Source: Acutalibacter sp. 1XD8-33 (GTDB lineage Bacteria; Bacillota; Clostridia; Oscillospirales; Acutalibacteraceae). From it: a stretch of DNA of 64,000 nt. The stretch is from the NCBI RefSeq assembly GCF_003612555.1, contig NZ_RAZF01000010.1:1-64000 (forward strand), given 5' to 3'. The notes under the pieces are model-generated. The model was not told the origin of the DNA. It saw only the letters and a list, made by a program, of their open reading frames with translations, and ran no database searches. Positions 49,050 through 57,869 of this stretch are shown one piece after another. The position numbers and the translations under genes are program-made. Each line of letters begins with the position of its first letter. Within the stretch, counting starts at the first letter, position 1.

Positions 49050-50384
49050 ATGAATTTGTGGAAACGGGCCTGCCTGTATTCCATACGGAAAAAGGGCAAG
49101 ACGATCACGCTTCTAGCGTTTCTGCTGGTCATGGCAACAATGATGCTGACCTGCCTGTCCATCCAGTCCGCCACAAAAACCGCAAACGCCAACATCAAAA
49201 AAGCTCTGCTGGGGTATTTTACCATCAATGCGAAGCATCTGAAAAGCGGTATCCCGGAGGATACGGTGAGCAGCATTCTCGCCATAGACGGCTTGAGCGG
49301 CAGGTACACCCTGCGCTCCTATTCCCATGCAAATTACTATGACACGGGTGGAAAGCTGCTGGAGATCAGCACCGAGGGCGCGGCCCAGGTGCCGGAGGGG
49401 TACGAAAATGCCGGTAAGATCGTGGCGAACTCCAATTCGCAGGAGGACAGCTATTTCACAGATGGGGGCTTCGTGCTAACCGGCGGCAGCGCCGTCACCG
49501 CCGGAAGCAGGAATGAGGTGCTGATTCACGAGAAATTTGCCCAACGCAATGGGCTGGCTGTGGGCGATACCATGCTGCTGGGAAATGTATCGGAGAACGC
49601 CCATACAATCCCGGTGACGGTGGCTGGAATCTTTACCAACACAAAGGAGCAGGATTCCATTGGAATCGCGCCATCCTACGATCTCTATGACAACATCGTG
49701 TTTACCGACCTCTCCACCGCTTCTTTCCTGCTCTATGGTGATGGCGCGGCCAGCAGCCAATACGGAGACTTCTATGTGAATGATCCGGACGATCTTGACC
49801 GTATCATGACTGAGGTGCAGGAACTTCCAGGAATGGATTGGGAAAGCTGTACGTTGACCCGCTATGACAACGACTATCAAAACGCGAAAGAATCTCTGCG
49901 AAGTCTGCAAAACATTGTTTTTATTGCGATTGCGGTAGTGTCTATCATCTGTCTCGCAGTGCTGTCCCTGTTCCTGACGCTGCGGCTGCGGGGGCGTATT
50001 CACGAAACAGGCGTCTATCTGGCAATAGGCGTGTCAAAAGGCTCTGTACTTATGCAATATCTGCTGGAAGTGATTTTGGCGGCAGCTATCGCCCTGCTTC
50101 TTTCCTATGGTGTCAGTTCGGCTATATCCAATCAGATCGGGAGCTGTCTGCTGTCCCAAGTGACTACGGAAACCTATGAAGCAGTAGATTTGACCGGGAA
50201 CTCTGAAAGCGGTGGAGAACCTGCCGAGGATTTGGGACTGTCGGAGATCATGGTGGCGGTTTCGGCAAAGGACTACCTGACCGTGTGGGCCTTCGGCATG
50301 ATACTTTGCACGGCATCCACCGCCTTGGCCGCTTACCCGGTCATGAAGATGAAGCCCAAGAGCATTTTGTCACAGATGAGTTAA
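49050..50384 (+). CDS. ABC transporter permease (FtsX/MacB type), first of two
   Basis: 444 aa. One N-terminal membrane helix (about 18-38), a large extracytoplasmic domain (about 40-285), and three C-terminal helices (about 292-320, 340-365, 405-425). Ending KMKPKSILSQMS is typical. Works with the second permease and the ATPase. Substrate unknown. Confidence 0.85.
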   Translation: MNLWKRACLYSIRKKGKTITLLAFLLVMATMMLTCLSIQSATKTANANIKKALLGYFTINAKHLKSGIPEDTVSSILAIDGLSGRYTLRSYSHANYYDTGGKLLEISTEGAAQVPEGYENAGKIVANSNSQEDSYFTDGGFVLTGGSAVTAGSRNEVLIHEKFAQRNGLAVGDTMLLGNVSENAHTIPVTVAGIFTNTKEQDSIGIAPSYDLYDNIVFTDLSTASFLLYGDGAASSQYGDFYVNDPDDLDRIMTEVQELPGMDWESCTLTRYDNDYQNAKESLRSLQNIVFIAIAVVSIICLAVLSLFLTLRLRGRIHETGVYLAIGVSKGSVLMQYLLEVILAAAIALLLSYGVSSAISNQIGSCLLSQVTTETYEAVDLTGNSESGGEPAEDLGLSEIMVAVSAKDYLTVWAFGMILCTASTALAAYPVMKMKPKSILSQMS

Positions 50385-50395
50385 GGGGGCGCACA

Positions 50396-51688
50396 ATGAA
50401 TTTCATCACACGAGCGGTCTTGTATACCGCAAGAAAATGGAAAAAGACCCTGCTGCTGTTCTGCCTGTTGCTGGCAATCACCACTCTGGTTCTGTCCGGG
50501 CTTGCCATAGCAGATGTTCAGGAGGAACAGGCCGAGGAGGTCAGGGGAACGACAGGAGCAAGTTTTACCGTCAGCCGTAATACTGCGACAGGTGGCTGGA
50601 GCAGTGATAGAGGCGGCTCATTCAGCACGCAGGAATACCTTACGGCTGACAAAATGGAAAGCATCGCTGCTATCAATGGAATAGAGGGTTACAACGCTTC
50701 GATCCGCACCATTCTATGCCTGTCTGATCGTCGGGGGCAATGGCTGGAACAAATGGAACCTACAGGTTATGCGATTGTTGACTGTCAGTTTTACTCTTAT
50801 AGCTGCATCAATTCAAAATACCATTCTCTTTTCCTGTCCGGGGCTTTGGTTATGTGCGAGGGGAGGACGATTGATTCCTCTGTTAAGAATGGAATCGTTA
50901 TCAGTAAAGATATTGCGGATAAACATAATCTTAAAGCAGGCGATACCATCCAGGCAGTCAATAACCCTCTATCCGATGACAAAACAATGGATTTGGAAAT
51001 TGTTGGTTTATTTGAAGTCGTGGCGGATAAAACAGACGAGCGCAACCATTACAACGAATCTTCTTACTACGAGTATACGAACAATGCCTTTGTCAGTGAA
51101 GCCGCCATGAAGAAGCTGTTGGAAAATTACACAGATGTGGGCTATGCCTCCGCGGATTTCTTTGTTTCCGACCCGGAACGGCTTGAAAGTATCCTCCATG
51201 AGGTGCAAAAAATCAATACAATCAACTGGAACAACTTTCTTATTACAGCCAACGATGAAGTGTACCAAAATATCTCCAGCGCCCTTTCTGACACAGGTAC
51301 TCTGATTACTACCTTAATTGTTGTCATTACCGCCGTGAGCATGGTGCTGATGATTCTTATTCTATCCATGTCCGTTCGCAGCCGGAAAAGAGAAGCCGGA
51401 ATCTTGCTGGCGGTTGGTATCGCCAAACCTGTGGTTGTTCTCCAATATCTGCTGGAAGTCCTGTTGATTGCAGCGGCAGCGTTTCCTCTGGCCTATCTGT
51501 CCAGCAAACAGGCAGCTGGAACCTTGGGAACACTGTTCGGCAAAACGGCTGAACACATCATCGTTACATCGGAGCACTTTATGCTGGTTGTTGTCGTGGG
51601 CGGCGTCCTATTGGTGACAGCAGTGTTAGCATCCTGCATCTCCGCCATGCGGTTGAAGCCGAAAACAATCCTGTCACAAATGGAATGA
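50396..51688 (+). CDS. ABC transporter permease (FtsX/MacB type), second
   Basis: 430 aa from ATG 50396 (AAGGGGGCG upstream). Same topology as the preceding permease and a shared C-terminal end (RLKPKTILSQME), so they arose by duplication and probably form a heterodimer. The central extracytoplasmic domain is AT-richer and different. Confidence 0.85.
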   Translation: MNFITRAVLYTARKWKKTLLLFCLLLAITTLVLSGLAIADVQEEQAEEVRGTTGASFTVSRNTATGGWSSDRGGSFSTQEYLTADKMESIAAINGIEGYNASIRTILCLSDRRGQWLEQMEPTGYAIVDCQFYSYSCINSKYHSLFLSGALVMCEGRTIDSSVKNGIVISKDIADKHNLKAGDTIQAVNNPLSDDKTMDLEIVGLFEVVADKTDERNHYNESSYYEYTNNAFVSEAAMKKLLENYTDVGYASADFFVSDPERLESILHEVQKINTINWNNFLITANDEVYQNISSALSDTGTLITTLIVVITAVSMVLMILILSMSVRSRKREAGILLAVGIAKPVVVLQYLLEVLLIAAAAFPLAYLSSKQAAGTLGTLFGKTAEHIIVTSEHFMLVVVVGGVLLVTAVLASCISAMRLKPKTILSQME

Positions 51689-51713
51689 TTTTACGAAGAA
51701 ATGAGGTAGCCTT

Positions 51714-52349
51714 ATGAATATCATGGAAATCCAAAATGTGCAATATGCCTATGACGGCAAAAAGAAAGTCCTGAAGGGCATCAACGCTCAAATGGAGCTG
51801 GGCAAGATGTACGCAATCCTCGGCCCCTCCGGGTGCGGCAAGACCACGCTGCTGTCCCTGCTGGGTGGTCTGGACAGCCCCTCCAGTGGTCAGATTTTGT
51901 ACCAAGGAGAGGACATTGCAAAGACCGGCCTTGCCGCTCACCGGCGCAGTCATGTGGCGTTCATCTTCCAGAGTTACAACTTGATCGACTATCTGACCCC
52001 TATGGAGAATGTAGCTTTGACATCCAAACTGCCGCCGCTCCCCATTCTGGAGCAGTTAGGATTGACCGCAGAAGAAGCAAAGCGGAATGTGCTAAAGCTG
52101 TCCGGGGGACAGCAGCAGCGCGTAGCTATTGCCCGTGCTCTGGCCAGCGACGCGAAAGTTATCCTTGCAGACGAGCCGACCGGGAATTTGGACGAGGACA
52201 CGGCTGCTGAAATCACGGCCATCCTCAAAGACAGCGCCCATAAATCCGGCAAGTGCGTGGTGATCGTGACGCACTCTAATGAACTGGCGAAAGAGGCTGA
52301 TGCAGTCTTTCAGCTAACAAAAGGGGTATTAAAATTAAGTAAGCTTTAA
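51714..52349 (+). CDS. ABC transporter ATP-binding protein
   Basis: 211 aa. Walker A GPSGCGKTT (about 38-46), Q-loop FIFQSYNLIDYL, signature LSGGQQQRVAIARAL (about 130-144), Walker B VILADEPTGNLD, H-loop IVTHS. A few residues shorter than usual between Q-loop and signature (the helical region), but all catalytic motifs are intact. Powers the two upstream permeases. Confidence 0.9.
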   Translation: MNIMEIQNVQYAYDGKKKVLKGINAQMELGKMYAILGPSGCGKTTLLSLLGGLDSPSSGQILYQGEDIAKTGLAAHRRSHVAFIFQSYNLIDYLTPMENVALTSKLPPLPILEQLGLTAEEAKRNVLKLSGGQQQRVAIARALASDAKVILADEPTGNLDEDTAAEITAILKDSAHKSGKCVVIVTHSNELAKEADAVFQLTKGVLKLSKL

Positions 52350-52419
52350 TCACTATATTCTATCTGCTTGTATTTCTTTTTCACTTGGGTAGTTCACTAG
52401 ACCTGACATGGTGACAGGT

Positions 52420-52475
52420 ACCGCCTTTCACCGAGAGGGTATAGCCCCCTCTTGGCGGGAGGCGGTTTCTTTTTC
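52420..52475 (+). terminator. terminator after the ABC transporter operon
   Basis: Outer arms ACCGCCT/AGGCGGT (52420-52426, 52460-52466), inner CCGAGAGGG/CCCTCTTGG, then TTTCTTTTT. Confidence 0.75.
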
Positions 52476-52953
52476 ACAGTTTAATTAGCAACCCCTGAAT
52501 TTTTTGCCATTATACAGCCATTTATTGGACTTACAACCCTATTTTCAGGGAACTGTGGACTTAGCAGCCCTATCTTATTTTGCAATCCCGAAAGCCCATA
52601 CTCCCTTGAAACGACCGGCGTTGCCGGGCATCGTGACCCGGAGGTGGGGAGCATAGCAACCCCACCTCCTTTCTCCTGCTTGCTTTTCGACCTTGCCAAA
52701 CCCGCCCCAAAACCTGTGATTCTGAGGTTTGCCCACACTGGCCCAACACGGCCCACGCCATGGCTAGACCGAGTGCTTTCCCGACCAAGCCCCGCAAGCC
52801 CCAACACGGGGCCACGTAGGGGGTCAGGGGCCGACAGCGGCGATGAATGGCAAAGAAAAAGCGCACCGCGATTTGCGATGCACTCAGGGCTGGCGTTCAT
52901 TTTTCTGTCAAGCGTACCCGATATTGATGTCGTAGCAGTTCCCATCAGTGGAC
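52476..52953. other. 478-base gap without a convincing gene
   Basis: An open frame of 161 codons on the minus strand has atypical composition and no motif, so I do not call it. Probably debris of the accessory island. Confidence 0.35.
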
Positions 52954-53685
52954 TCATACAGAGCAAATCTTCGATTTGCTCTTATCCACAACATCGGTGC
53001 TGTCCTGGCCGTTGGCATACCGGTTCAGCCTGCTGGCGATGTCCCTATCCAGACAGGTGCTGTGTGGCCCGGCCCCTATGGGGTTATCCCAGCAGTCTAC
53101 CGCGCTGTTCTCCAGCCGCAGGCCAAGGCCCTGGGCATAGCTTTGTGCGTAGCCTATCCAGTAGCCGATGTCGAAGGAGGGTTCCTCTATGACCGGCTCT
53201 GGGGTTGGCGTGGGCGCTGGTGGCTCCGGCGTAGGGGCTGGAGTTGGTGTAGCCGCTGGTGGTGGAGTGGGCGCTGTTTTCACGGTAACTGTCAGGGTGG
53301 TGTCAGGCTCGGTATCTGGCTGCTTTGGCGCAGGCGTTGGGTCTATTGTCTTTGGTTCTGTGCCCTGCATATCGGTATCTTCTACGCTAGAGGTGGATGC
53401 GTATGAGCTTTCTTGTTTCGCGTGTGGAGAGATGGTTTGACTATCGTGTTCATCTTTAATGACAAATTTTTTGATTGTTGATACGGTCGGCTTGAAATTT
53501 ATTCCGGCGATGATCTGCTCAAGGACGGCAGTCATATCAATGGTAGCCCGGTCAGCTCCCGAGGCTGGTTCAGTCTTTACCGCGAGTGTTTGCAGAGCAG
53601 GTGCTGGGTCTGGCGGTGCTGTCTGGCACCCGATAATGCTCGCTAAGAGGGCTGTGGTCAGGAAGGCTGTTAGGATTTTCTTCAT
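52954..53685 (-). CDS. secreted lipoprotein, Pro/Thr-rich
   Basis: 243 aa from MKKILTAFL. Lipobox LLASIIGC (Cys about residue 20) marks a lipid-anchored extracellular protein. The middle (about 120-165) is Pro/Thr-rich repeats (PTPAPTPEPPAPTPTPEP) acting as a wall spacer; the end has FDIGYWIGYAQSYAQGLGL and CWDNPIGAGPHSTCLDRDIASRLNRYA. The C-terminal domain recurs in island-borne lipoproteins, function unknown. Confidence 0.65.
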   Translation of the reverse strand: MKKILTAFLTTALLASIIGCQTAPPDPAPALQTLAVKTEPASGADRATIDMTAVLEQIIAGINFKPTVSTIKKFVIKDEHDSQTISPHAKQESSYASTSSVEDTDMQGTEPKTIDPTPAPKQPDTEPDTTLTVTVKTAPTPPPAATPTPAPTPEPPAPTPTPEPVIEEPSFDIGYWIGYAQSYAQGLGLRLENSAVDCWDNPIGAGPHSTCLDRDIASRLNRYANGQDSTDVVDKSKSKICSV

Positions 53686-54038
53686 GGGTCTCATCCCTTC
53701 TTGAAGTTTTTCTTGACCACAAGGATACCACAAGATTTTGAGAAGTCCAGACCAAACCCAAAGAAATACCCTCTAAAGATGCCTTTGAAACTTTTGTAAT
53801 AATTGGGCAGAGTGCGGGCCGAGAACAGGTAACGGTTTGCGGTTATCTTACTTGTCATCAACATCTTTCTCTTGAAAATGAAAAGCCGGTCGCTTGTTTG
53901 CGAGGGCTAACCTCCAGCGACCAGCCATTTATGTTTGCTCTATTTCGTTGTTGTGCGAGTTCACTTCCTGCCGCAAAGCCAAAAGGCCGTTTTTACATCC
54001 ACGTTTCGGCACTTTTGAAATCCAGCCTTTTGAGATGC
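53686..54038. other. intergenic region between lipoprotein and tRNA cluster
   Basis: About 350 bases. A GGTCGCT...AGCGACC hairpin (about 53888-53923) is present; no gene recognised. Lies upstream (minus strand) of the lipoprotein gene, so its promoter should be here. Confidence 0.35.
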
Positions 54039-54061
54039 AAAAAACCGCGTGGTTACGCGGT
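54039..54061 (-). terminator. terminator of the tRNA operon
   Basis: On the minus strand: ACCGCGT-AACC-ACGCGGT followed by T5-6, about 35 bases after the last tRNA. Confidence 0.7.
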
Positions 54062-54095
54062 CTTTTACCCAAATATCTTTTTGGTTTTCCTAGGA

Positions 54096-54170
54096 TGGCT
54101 GGGCTGGCGAGATTCGAACTCACGGGTGACGGAGTCAAAGTCCGTTGCCTTACCGCTTGGCGACAGCCCA
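54096..54170 (-). tRNA. tRNA-Gln(UUG)
   Basis: Acceptor TGGGCTG/CAGCCCA, discriminator G and encoded CCA; anticodon loop CTTTGAC with TTG; T-loop TTCGAAT. Weak first pair is normal for tRNA-Gln. Confidence 0.9.
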
Positions 54171-54222
54171 ATATGCCGGGCACGGAGTCTAATCACAAAG
54201 AATTAAACTCCGTGCCCGTGTG

Positions 54223-54300
54223 TGGGGTGGAAGATGGGACTCGAACCCACGATCTCCAGAGCCACAATCTGGCGCTTTAACCAACTAAGCTACATCCACC
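54223..54300 (-). tRNA. tRNA-His(GUG)
   Basis: Acceptor GTGGATG/CTTCCAC region with C73 and encoded CCA; the extra G at -1 characteristic of tRNA-His is also encoded; anticodon GTG within GATTGTGGCTC. Confidence 0.9.
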
Positions 54301-54304
54301 ATAA

Positions 54305-54381
54305 TGGCGCGCCAAAAGGGACTCGAACCCCTGGCCTACTGCTTAGAAGGCAGTTGCTCTATCCAGCTGAGCTATTGGCGC
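54305..54381 (-). tRNA. tRNA-Arg(UCU)
   Basis: Acceptor GCGCCAA/TTGGCGC, encoded CCA, anticodon TCT in CCTTCTAAG, T-loop TTCGAGT. Confidence 0.9.
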
Positions 54382-54456
54382 ACATGAGGCATTCCCTTTG
54401 GCCTGCGTTCAAAGAGATAAAGTATGAAACAAATCGATAGGAAGCTGAAAGGAAAA

Positions 54457-54530
54457 TGGAGCGGGTGATGGGAATCGAACCCACACGACCAGCTTGGAAG
54501 GCTGGAGTTCTACCACTGAACTACACCCGC
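54457..54530 (-). tRNA. tRNA-Gly(UCC)
   Basis: Acceptor GCGGGTG/CACCCGC, encoded CCA, anticodon TCC in CCTTCCAAG, T-loop TTCGATT. First gene of the four-tRNA cluster in transcription order (Gly, Arg, His, Gln). Confidence 0.9.
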
Positions 54531-54670
54531 GCATCGACCCCGCACTCCAGAAGCCCTTCTAGCGCCATAACACACTAGGAACCTCCAGTTACTACGTGAT
54601 TATAGCATAGTTCAGTGGATTCGTCAAGTGAATTTTCAGCTCTCTTAAGAGATTTTCTTCCAGCCGCCTT

Positions 54671-55369
54671 TTATGACGCGATCTCATAGACGCAAATCGC
54701 TTGTAAAATACTTCCTGCCAACACAAACAGGTGGAAGCAAGAGTGCATATAAGGAATTTTCTTTCCCAGGCCGTAGAGTATCGTTCCCGCCGTGTACAGA
54801 ATCCCGCCGGCCAGCAGACACCAAAACCCCAAGTGGCTCACGCTTTTCCACAAGATCCCCATGGCAAAAATAACCACCCAGCCCATACATAGGTAACAGA
54901 CCATGGATACCGCTTTGAAGCGTTCCACGCTGACCGCGTTTAGGACAATCCCGACTGCGGCGGCGGCCCACACCAGCCAGAACATGGCCCAGCCAAGAAT
55001 GCCTCCCAGGCAGACCAACGTAATCGGTGTGTAGGTGCCGGCAATAAGCAGAAAAATCGTGCAGTGGTCCAGAGAGCGGAATACTACCTTCGCGCGGTTG
55101 AGCCCCAAACCATGATAAATTGTAGATATCGTGTACAGCATCACCATTGTGCCGCCATATATGGACACAGAGCTGATCACAACGGGGGTTTTCCGGCAGA
55201 ACACCAGCAGCAGGACCAAAACCGTCACAGCAAACAGGGCGGACACGCCATGAGACACAGCGGAAAAGATTTCTTCCCCCAGAGAATACCGGGGAAGGCC
55301 CATAGATTCGCATTTTTCCCGGCGAAGCTCTCCTCTGCTTCGGCTTTTCCTTGTCATCGCGTTTTCCAT
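54671..55369 (-). CDS. hemolysin III / PAQR-family membrane protein
   Basis: 232 aa, seven membrane helices. Family marks: EIFSAVSHGVSAL (about 33-45), STIYHGL (about 82-88), FRSLDHCTIFLLIAGTYTPITL (partly quoted, about 97-118), YMHSCFHLFVLAGS. His and Asp residues form the metal site of PAQR proteins. Despite the name, bacterial members are thought to affect membrane fluidity. Confidence 0.85.
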   Translation of the reverse strand: MENAMTRKSRSRGELRREKCESMGLPRYSLGEEIFSAVSHGVSALFAVTVLVLLLVFCRKTPVVISSVSIYGGTMVMLYTISTIYHGLGLNRAKVVFRSLDHCTIFLLIAGTYTPITLVCLGGILGWAMFWLVWAAAAVGIVLNAVSVERFKAVSMVCYLCMGWVVIFAMGILWKSVSHLGFWCLLAGGILYTAGTILYGLGKKIPYMHSCFHLFVLAGSILQAICVYEIAS

Positions 55370-55573
55370 TTTCGCACCTCCAGATTTTTAAAATAGCAAC
55401 ATATAGTTCTTGAGACCATTTATATGAATATTATATACCGCTTATCCTGAAAATGCAAGAGGTTTTTTCTGTGCTTTTTGAAACCTTGTGTAGATAATCG
55501 AGATGCAGCCCAAAAACAGCAAAATAAAATCACACAATTCTGAGAAAACAGAGATTTAGAGCAGGTACATTTA
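55370..55573. other. intergenic, AT-rich
   Basis: Upstream of the PAQR gene (its promoter region) and before the recombinase remnant. Nothing else seen. Confidence 0.3.
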
Positions 55574-55809
55574 GCGGTTTCCTACTCTGAAATTATCGTG
55601 CTTATCAGTACGGCCCCGGTCAAGAAGTGCCAGTCAAAGCGGCTGGACGACCAGATCGCGGCCAAGGAGCGGGAACTGGTGAAAGTCACCCGCTACAAGC
55701 AAGGTCTGTATTAAGACTGGAAAGACGGCGAGATCACTCGTGAGCACTACCACAACATGAAAACCGATTATGAACGTCAGATGGCCACGCTGACCGTTGT
55801 ACTGGAAAC
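55574..55809 (+). pseudogene. remnant of a second large serine recombinase
   Basis: Reads AVSYSEIIVLISTAPVKKCQ..., RLDDQIAAKERELVKVTRYKQ, a TAA in place of the Gln codon in LYxDWKDGEIT, then MKTDYERQMATLTVVLE. This aligns residue by residue with about 398-470 of the intact recombinase at 43477. Both ends are missing and a stop is present, so it is dead: the footprint of an older integrative element. Confidence 0.75.
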
Positions 55810-55935
55810 AGTTATGCGGCTTTATGCGAAGTTTTGCGCTTCAAAAAATTATTCAAAAAATTTTCACTTCTCCGTAACCCTTCCACTCTTAATAACGATA
55901 TATAGAATGAGGGCCCGAGAGAGAGGTGTGGGAAC

Positions 55936-56496
55936 ATGGAAGATGAAAAAATTGTGGCGCTGTTTTTACGCCGGGATGAGTCTGCCATCACCTATACGGC
56001 GGAGAAATATGGAGGCCGCCTACGGGCGCTGGCCAACAATCTGCTGGCGAATTCTTCAGACGCGGAGGAATGCGAGAACGATGCCTATCTACAGGCGTGG
56101 GCTGCTATTCCCCCTCATGAGCCATGGGATTACCTGTTCCCCTTTTTGGCAAAGATTACCCGGCGGCTGGCAATCAATGTCTGCCGTAGCCGGGGCCGCC
56201 AAAAACGCAGCGCACCTCTTACCCAGCTTACCAACGAGTTGGAGGAATGCATTCCCTCCCGGGAGGACGCCCAGGGGCAGGTGGACGGCATTTTTTTAGC
56301 CGAGGCCGTCAGCATCTATCTGCGTACCCTGTCTCAGGACCGCCGGGATATGTTCATCCGCCGCTACTGGTATCTGGACTCCATCTCCAGCATTGCGGAC
56401 CGGTTTGGAGCCAGCCAGAGCAAGGTAAAGACTACCCTCTACCGCTGCCGCGCCGGACTGAGAGACTATCTGTCTAAAGAAGGGTATTCGTTATAG
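55936..56496 (+). CDS. ECF-type RNA polymerase sigma factor
   Basis: 186 aa. Region 2: ALFLRRDESAITYTAEKYGGRLRALANNLL..., with DAEECENDAYLQAWAAIPPHEPWDYLFPFLAKITRRLAIN (partly quoted). Region 4: LSQDRRDMFIRRYWYLDSISSIADRFGASQSKVKTTLYRCRAGLRDYL (partly quoted). The downstream membrane protein is probably its partner. Ribosome site GAGAGAGGTGTGGG. Confidence 0.85.
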   Translation: MEDEKIVALFLRRDESAITYTAEKYGGRLRALANNLLANSSDAEECENDAYLQAWAAIPPHEPWDYLFPFLAKITRRLAINVCRSRGRQKRSAPLTQLTNELEECIPSREDAQGQVDGIFLAEAVSIYLRTLSQDRRDMFIRRYWYLDSISSIADRFGASQSKVKTTLYRCRAGLRDYLSKEGYSL

Positions 56497-56536
56497 CCCC
56501 AGCGCGCCGGGAATCGGAAAGGATTGTGATTTATGT

Positions 56537-57556
56537 ATGAATGGCAGTGATTTTTTAGATAAACTGGAGGGCTTGGACCCGGATCTCATCCAGGCGGCCG
56601 CCCAGGCTCCCGCCTCCAAACTCCGGCGGGTTTTCGACTTCAGTGCCTGGATCGCCGCGGCAGCCTGTCTATGCGTCCTCTTCTTGCCCTGGATTCTGAA
56701 GCAGGTGTTTCTTCCCCTGGCGCCTGAAGAATCCGCCGCTCCCGATAACGCCGTGAACACCTCCCACCAGCTGGAGGACGGGGGGGCGGAGGCGGGAGGG
56801 GGAGAGGCGCACTCGCCCCAGATGGCTAAGGAAGCGGAGCCTGAAGAGAATGTCTATGAAGAGACAGGAAAGCTGGAGTCCCAGAAAGCGGACATTTATA
56901 TAGAGTGCTACGACGACAGCGCGGGCAATAGTTGGACAGCCACCATCCTAGGTGAGACTTACCAGTCCGGTTTTCCCGAAGGCATGCTTCCGGCGGAGGA
57001 ATATTTCTCCCATAACGCCCAGGCCCCGGAGCCCGTCTCCCTGGCCGTTGAATTCGTCGATAGTATGTCTTTTCGGGGGGAAACCGAGTTCGCCCAGTCG
57101 GAGCAGGTGAAAAAGGCCCTGCCGGACCTGGGGGATTCCCATTCTCCCCTGATTTTCGGGGACTACGATGAGAAGGACCGGCTCTCCCAGCTGCAAATGT
57201 GCTGGGGCCTGGAAGAGGACGATGATGAGAAAGGGCTTACGGCCTGGTTCCTTACGGCCACTGTCTCCGCCCAGAATCCGGCAGACCCGGATACGGAAGT
57301 CCAGGCGAAGATTCAGGGGGGCGAGACCCGGGTCCTCCGGGACGGGGTGACCGTCGTCGCCCTGGGAACCTCCGGCCAGGAGAGGACCCTGAGCTTCCAG
57401 AGGGAGGGCATGTACTACCGGATTTTTGCACAAGAAGGTATTCCCGATGAGTACATGGTCGCGGTGCTGAACTGGTTCCTGGGGGACAGCTTTAGCCTGG
57501 ACCTCTTCTCCAAGGAAAATGGCGAGACTTTCCATGGCTTCAAAGCAGGTTCTTAA
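56537..57556 (+). CDS. membrane protein, probable anti-sigma partner
   Basis: 339 aa, 40 bases after the sigma gene. Short cytoplasmic part (LDPDLIQAAAQAPASKLRRV), one membrane helix (about 34-55), then an extracytoplasmic domain rich in Glu/Gly followed by a soluble fold ending NWFLGDSFSLDLFSKENG. The architecture is that of membrane anti-sigma or sensing proteins in clostridia; no zinc motif HxxxCxxC is visible, so the assignment rests on context. Confidence 0.6.
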   Translation: MNGSDFLDKLEGLDPDLIQAAAQAPASKLRRVFDFSAWIAAAACLCVLFLPWILKQVFLPLAPEESAAPDNAVNTSHQLEDGGAEAGGGEAHSPQMAKEAEPEENVYEETGKLESQKADIYIECYDDSAGNSWTATILGETYQSGFPEGMLPAEEYFSHNAQAPEPVSLAVEFVDSMSFRGETEFAQSEQVKKALPDLGDSHSPLIFGDYDEKDRLSQLQMCWGLEEDDDEKGLTAWFLTATVSAQNPADPDTEVQAKIQGGETRVLRDGVTVVALGTSGQERTLSFQREGMYYRIFAQEGIPDEYMVAVLNWFLGDSFSLDLFSKENGETFHGFKAGS

Positions 57557-57619
57557 GTTCGGCGGCTTTGCCGCCTGGTTCAAAAGATTCTCTTAAACTT
57601 AAAAGTTAAAAGCTGCATC

Positions 57620-57664
57620 AAAAAAGCAGAGAACGGCTGAATCATAGCCGCCCTCTGCTTTTTT
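57620..57664. terminator. bidirectional terminator
   Basis: AAAAAAGCAGAG ... CTCTGCTTTTTT with inner CGGCT/AGCCG stem. Ends the sigma/anti-sigma operon. Confidence 0.75.
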
Positions 57665-57730
57665 GATAAAGGGATTAAAATACTTATAGGAAAAACTTTT
57701 GCCCTGGACAGCTTGATCGGTCAATATTGA

Positions 57731-57790
57731 CCAGAGTAAAAGTTTTGTCCACTTTTTCAAAAGTGGCGTGGTGTGGAGCGGCGCTCCACG
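57731..57790. repeat. 60-base host palindromic repeat
   Basis: Same unit as 25943-26002 in the prophage (57 of 60 identical): CCAGAGTAAAAG start, palindromes CCACTTTTTCAAAAGTGG and GTGGAGCGGCGCTCCAC. Followed by another palindrome AAGAGTTTGCTCGCGAACTCTT (partly quoted; about 57809-57830). Confidence 0.7.
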
Positions 57791-57869
57791 ACTTTGCCGT
57801 AGCCACCAAGAGTTTGCTCGCGAACTCTTGGTGGCGGAGGCCATTCCGTATCACTCCATAAAAGTATGC

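Noticed and set aside
52481-52966. 161-codon minus-strand frame
   Set aside because: No motif, no ribosome site, unusual composition; probably debris.
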